DNA from: Syntrophaceae bacterium UBA6252
Lineage (GTDB): Bacteria > Desulfobacterota > Syntrophia > Syntrophales > UBA6807
Direction of reading: 5' to 3'
DNA: 32,986 nucleotides
Assembly: GCA_002441265.1 (NCBI GenBank)
Contig: DJVQ01000002.1
Span: forward strand, 34,189 to 67,174
The notes under the pieces were generated by a model, which searched no databases, was not told the origin of the DNA, and saw nothing but the letters and a program-made list of their open reading frames with translations. Positions 31,439-32,986 of this stretch are shown one piece after another. The translations under genes and the position numbers were made by a program. Positions within the stretch are counted from its first letter, which is position 1; each line of letters starts with the position of its first letter.

Positions 31439-31575
31439 AGACCCCGTGGGGTGATCCCCTCGGGGTCTCGTCGTTTCCGGCGTGCCCACGCCGACTTACG
31501 CCCGCCCGCACATTTACCCTGTTTCTCCAGTTCGAAGCCCGCAGTCCGGGGACTGGGTGCAACCCTGGGGGTTGC
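31439..31575. repeat. Cluster of four inverted repeats after tRNA-Asn
   Basis: Four hairpins follow one another. (1) AGACCCCG 31439-31446 with CGGGGTCT 31461-31468, plus inner GGGG 31448-31451/CCCC 31456-31459 around TGAT. (2) CGGCGTG 31478-31484 with CACGCCG 31487-31493. (3) CAGTCC 31542-31547 with GGACTG 31550-31555. (4) GCAACCC 31559-31565 with GGGTTGC 31569-31575. All are perfect apart from one T/T mismatch in the first. None has a proper T-run. A further repeat, GCCGGA 31709-31714 with TCCGGC 31723-31728, lies downstream. Confidence 0.7.
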
Positions 31576-31632
31576 GGGCGCTCACCGAAAATGTCCTCTC
31601 CGAATTCTCCCGTTCTCCGTTTTTCGCCCCGC

Positions 31633-31642
31633 CTTGTTTAAC
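31633..31642 (+). repeat. Direct repeat CTTGTTTAAC, copy 2
   Basis: Identical to 31426-31435 and in the same orientation. The two copies bracket the hairpin cluster. Confidence 0.45.
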
Positions 31643-31907
31643 AGCCCCGTTGCATCCTTGCACCCTCTTCGACATTTCGAACTCCCCTCCGGTAGGTATC
31701 TGCCGAAAGCCGGATCAAGAGGTCCGGCGCAAGCGGATTACCAGACAGCGGAAACAGCCGTGAGATCGGAGACCGTTGTGGGTGCCGGCGACATCGCCCT
31801 CGGGCGGTGTCGAACGGGCTCCAACGGCCTTCTCGATGACCGGCCTATCCAGTCCCGCGGCATCCATGACGGAACCCTTCCTCGGCCTCCCGCAAAAGGA
31901 GGACCGG

Positions 31908-32129
31908 ATGCCGGCCAACGAACACGTCCCAATCTCTCTCGACGAGGTGATATCGGAGATCGCTACGATCCTTGCCCGGGGTTACATGCGCCATCGAAAT
32001 GGACGCCGAATCGCCCCAGATTCCGGCAGTGGGGCAGAGCATGTGGCGCAAGTTGAAGAATCTGAGGCGTTTACGGAGAAACGCCTTGATATTCCGGGCC
32101 ACCGAAGCCTTCATTCATTCACGAGTTAA
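31908..32129 (+). CDS. Small protein (73 residues) of the DUF2924-recombinase module
   Basis: A 73-residue protein beginning MPANEHVPISLDEVISEIA and containing ILARGYMRHRNGRR, with no transmembrane helix. Its function is unknown. Short proteins of this type occur upstream of DUF2924 and serine-recombinase genes in mobile elements, as I recall from such modules, which would make it an accessory or regulatory element protein. The start has a strong AAAAGGAGG six bases upstream, which is the main reason to call it real despite its size. The DUF2924 gene starts 66 bases downstream on the same strand. Confidence 0.65.
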   Translation: MPANEHVPISLDEVISEIATILARGYMRHRNGRRIAPDSGSGAEHVAQVEESEAFTEKRLDIPGHRSLHSFTS

Positions 32130-32195
32130 CGCCCTGAGATTGCGGTGCGGACGGGCCGCCCGGCGGGCGAAGCCCATGAACCAAGGAGGTTTCGG

Positions 32196-32728
32196 ATGGA
32201 AGCAACAACGTATCAAGAGGTCCAGGGGCTCTCCCGGATGACCGTCGGAGAACTCCGGGACAAGTACCTTGAGGTCTTTGGGGAAGAGACCCGCTCCTAC
32301 CACAAGGAGTTTCTTCGCAAGCGAATCGCCTGGCGCATTCAGGCTCTGGCGGAGGGTGACCTTTCGGAGCGGGCCCGGCGCAGGGCTGAGGAACTGGCCA
32401 ATGACGCTGACCTGAGAACGCGGTCTCCGCGTGATCCGGTCGCCTCGGGTTCCGCCGAGGTCAAAGCGAGAACGGTGACCAGCCGCATATCCCCGTCGCA
32501 CGACCCGAGGCTGCCGCTGCCCGGAACTCTGCTCGCCCGCGAGTTCCAAGGTCGCGACATTGTGGTCAAGGTACTCGACAACGGCTTCGAGTTCGACGGC
32601 CGACGGTACAAGTCCCTCTCAGCCATCGCCAAGGAGGTCACCGGGAGCAAATGGAACGGGTTCCTCTTCTTCGGTATCGCCGATGCCGCGACCAAGGGCG
32701 GGAGCCGCAAACCCGAGAGGAGGAACGA

Positions 32729-32732
<4 letters not shown>
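32196..32732 (+). CDS. DUF2924 domain-containing protein
   Basis: A 178-residue protein of the DUF2924 family. The N-terminal part shows MTVGELRDKYLEVFGEETRS and FLRKRIAWRIQALAEG. The C-terminal part has RDPRLPLPGTLLAREFQGR (with a preceding SH), VKVLDNGFEFDGRRYKSLSAIAKE and TGSKWNGFLFFG. Biochemical function is not known to me; family members nearly always sit beside a large serine recombinase in prophage-like or integrative elements, and the C-terminal part resembles small DNA-modification-associated RAMA-like folds only loosely. ATG 32196 follows AAGGAGG at 32183-32189. Its TGA overlaps the recombinase ATG (ATGA), so the two are coupled. Confidence 0.85.

Positions 32733-32986
<254 letters not shown>

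Larger units (their letters stand above)
31399..31907. other. Non-coding, hairpin-rich gap between tRNA-Asn and the element genes
   Basis: No gene with a credible start, ribosome site or recognisable product was found on either strand in these 509 bases. The first third is packed with inverted repeats, described separately. The rest, up to the ribosome site at 31896-31902, has open frames on both strands with no family resemblance. It is the likely host/element boundary. The far end of the element is outside the window, so attachment sequences cannot be paired. Confidence 0.6.

Noticed and set aside
31715..31932. Short minus-strand and plus-strand frames upstream of the 73-residue protein
   Set aside because: None has a ribosome site or family resemblance, and they overlap each other on both strands.

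Overview
This GC-rich window reads like chromosome of an anaerobic bacterium, most likely a member of the Desulfobacterota (former Deltaproteobacteria; Syntrophales or a relative). That placement is an inference from gene content: a phenylacetate-CoA-ligase-type enzyme paired with a tandem ACT protein, a four-subunit oxoacid:ferredoxin oxidoreductase coupled to flavin and iron-sulfur electron-transfer proteins, a two-subunit class I (oxygen-labile) fumarase, a small bacterial SRP RNA beside dnaX-ebfC-recR, and a DUF2924/serine-recombinase element. No 16S gene is present to confirm it.

Layout. 1-2716 (+): paaK and its ACT partner, then greA with a long structured leader and a strong terminator. 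2684-5035 (-): an SPFH/zinc-ribbon protein and a second protein with two zinc ribbons. 5144-14449 (+): a small membrane protein heading a complete recC-recB-recD operon with overlapping start and stop codons. 14494-15963 (-): a CdaA-like diadenylate cyclase fused to YbbR repeats. 16115-18420 (+): a dynamin-like GTPase with its own promoter. 18462-20285 (-): an MFS transporter and a TonB-C-domain protein. 20387-25386 (+): tadA, tRNA-Ser(CGA), tRNA-Ser(GGA), SRP RNA, dnaX, ebfC, recR and the two fumarase subunits. 25429-31226 (+): a promoter overlapped by an inverted repeat, then porGDAB, a GltD-like FAD oxidoreductase and a NuoG-like ferredoxin protein. 31323-31398: tRNA-Asn. 31399-32986: a hairpin-rich non-coding stretch, then a 73-residue protein, a DUF2924 protein and a serine recombinase cut by the window end. 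This last part looks like the edge of a mobile element inserted beside the tRNA.

How the parts work together. The por cluster looks like one electron-transfer unit. Oxoacid oxidation reduces ferredoxin, and the last two gene products would link this to NAD(P)H. RecBCD, RecR and DnaX cover DNA repair and replication. GreA, TadA, SRP RNA and the tRNAs are housekeeping. The less ordinary parts are the CdaA-YbbR fusion with a GLRHT motif in place of GTRHR, the greA leader hairpin, the por operon architecture and candidate operator, the zinc-ribbon/SPFH pair, and the hairpin cluster at the element boundary.
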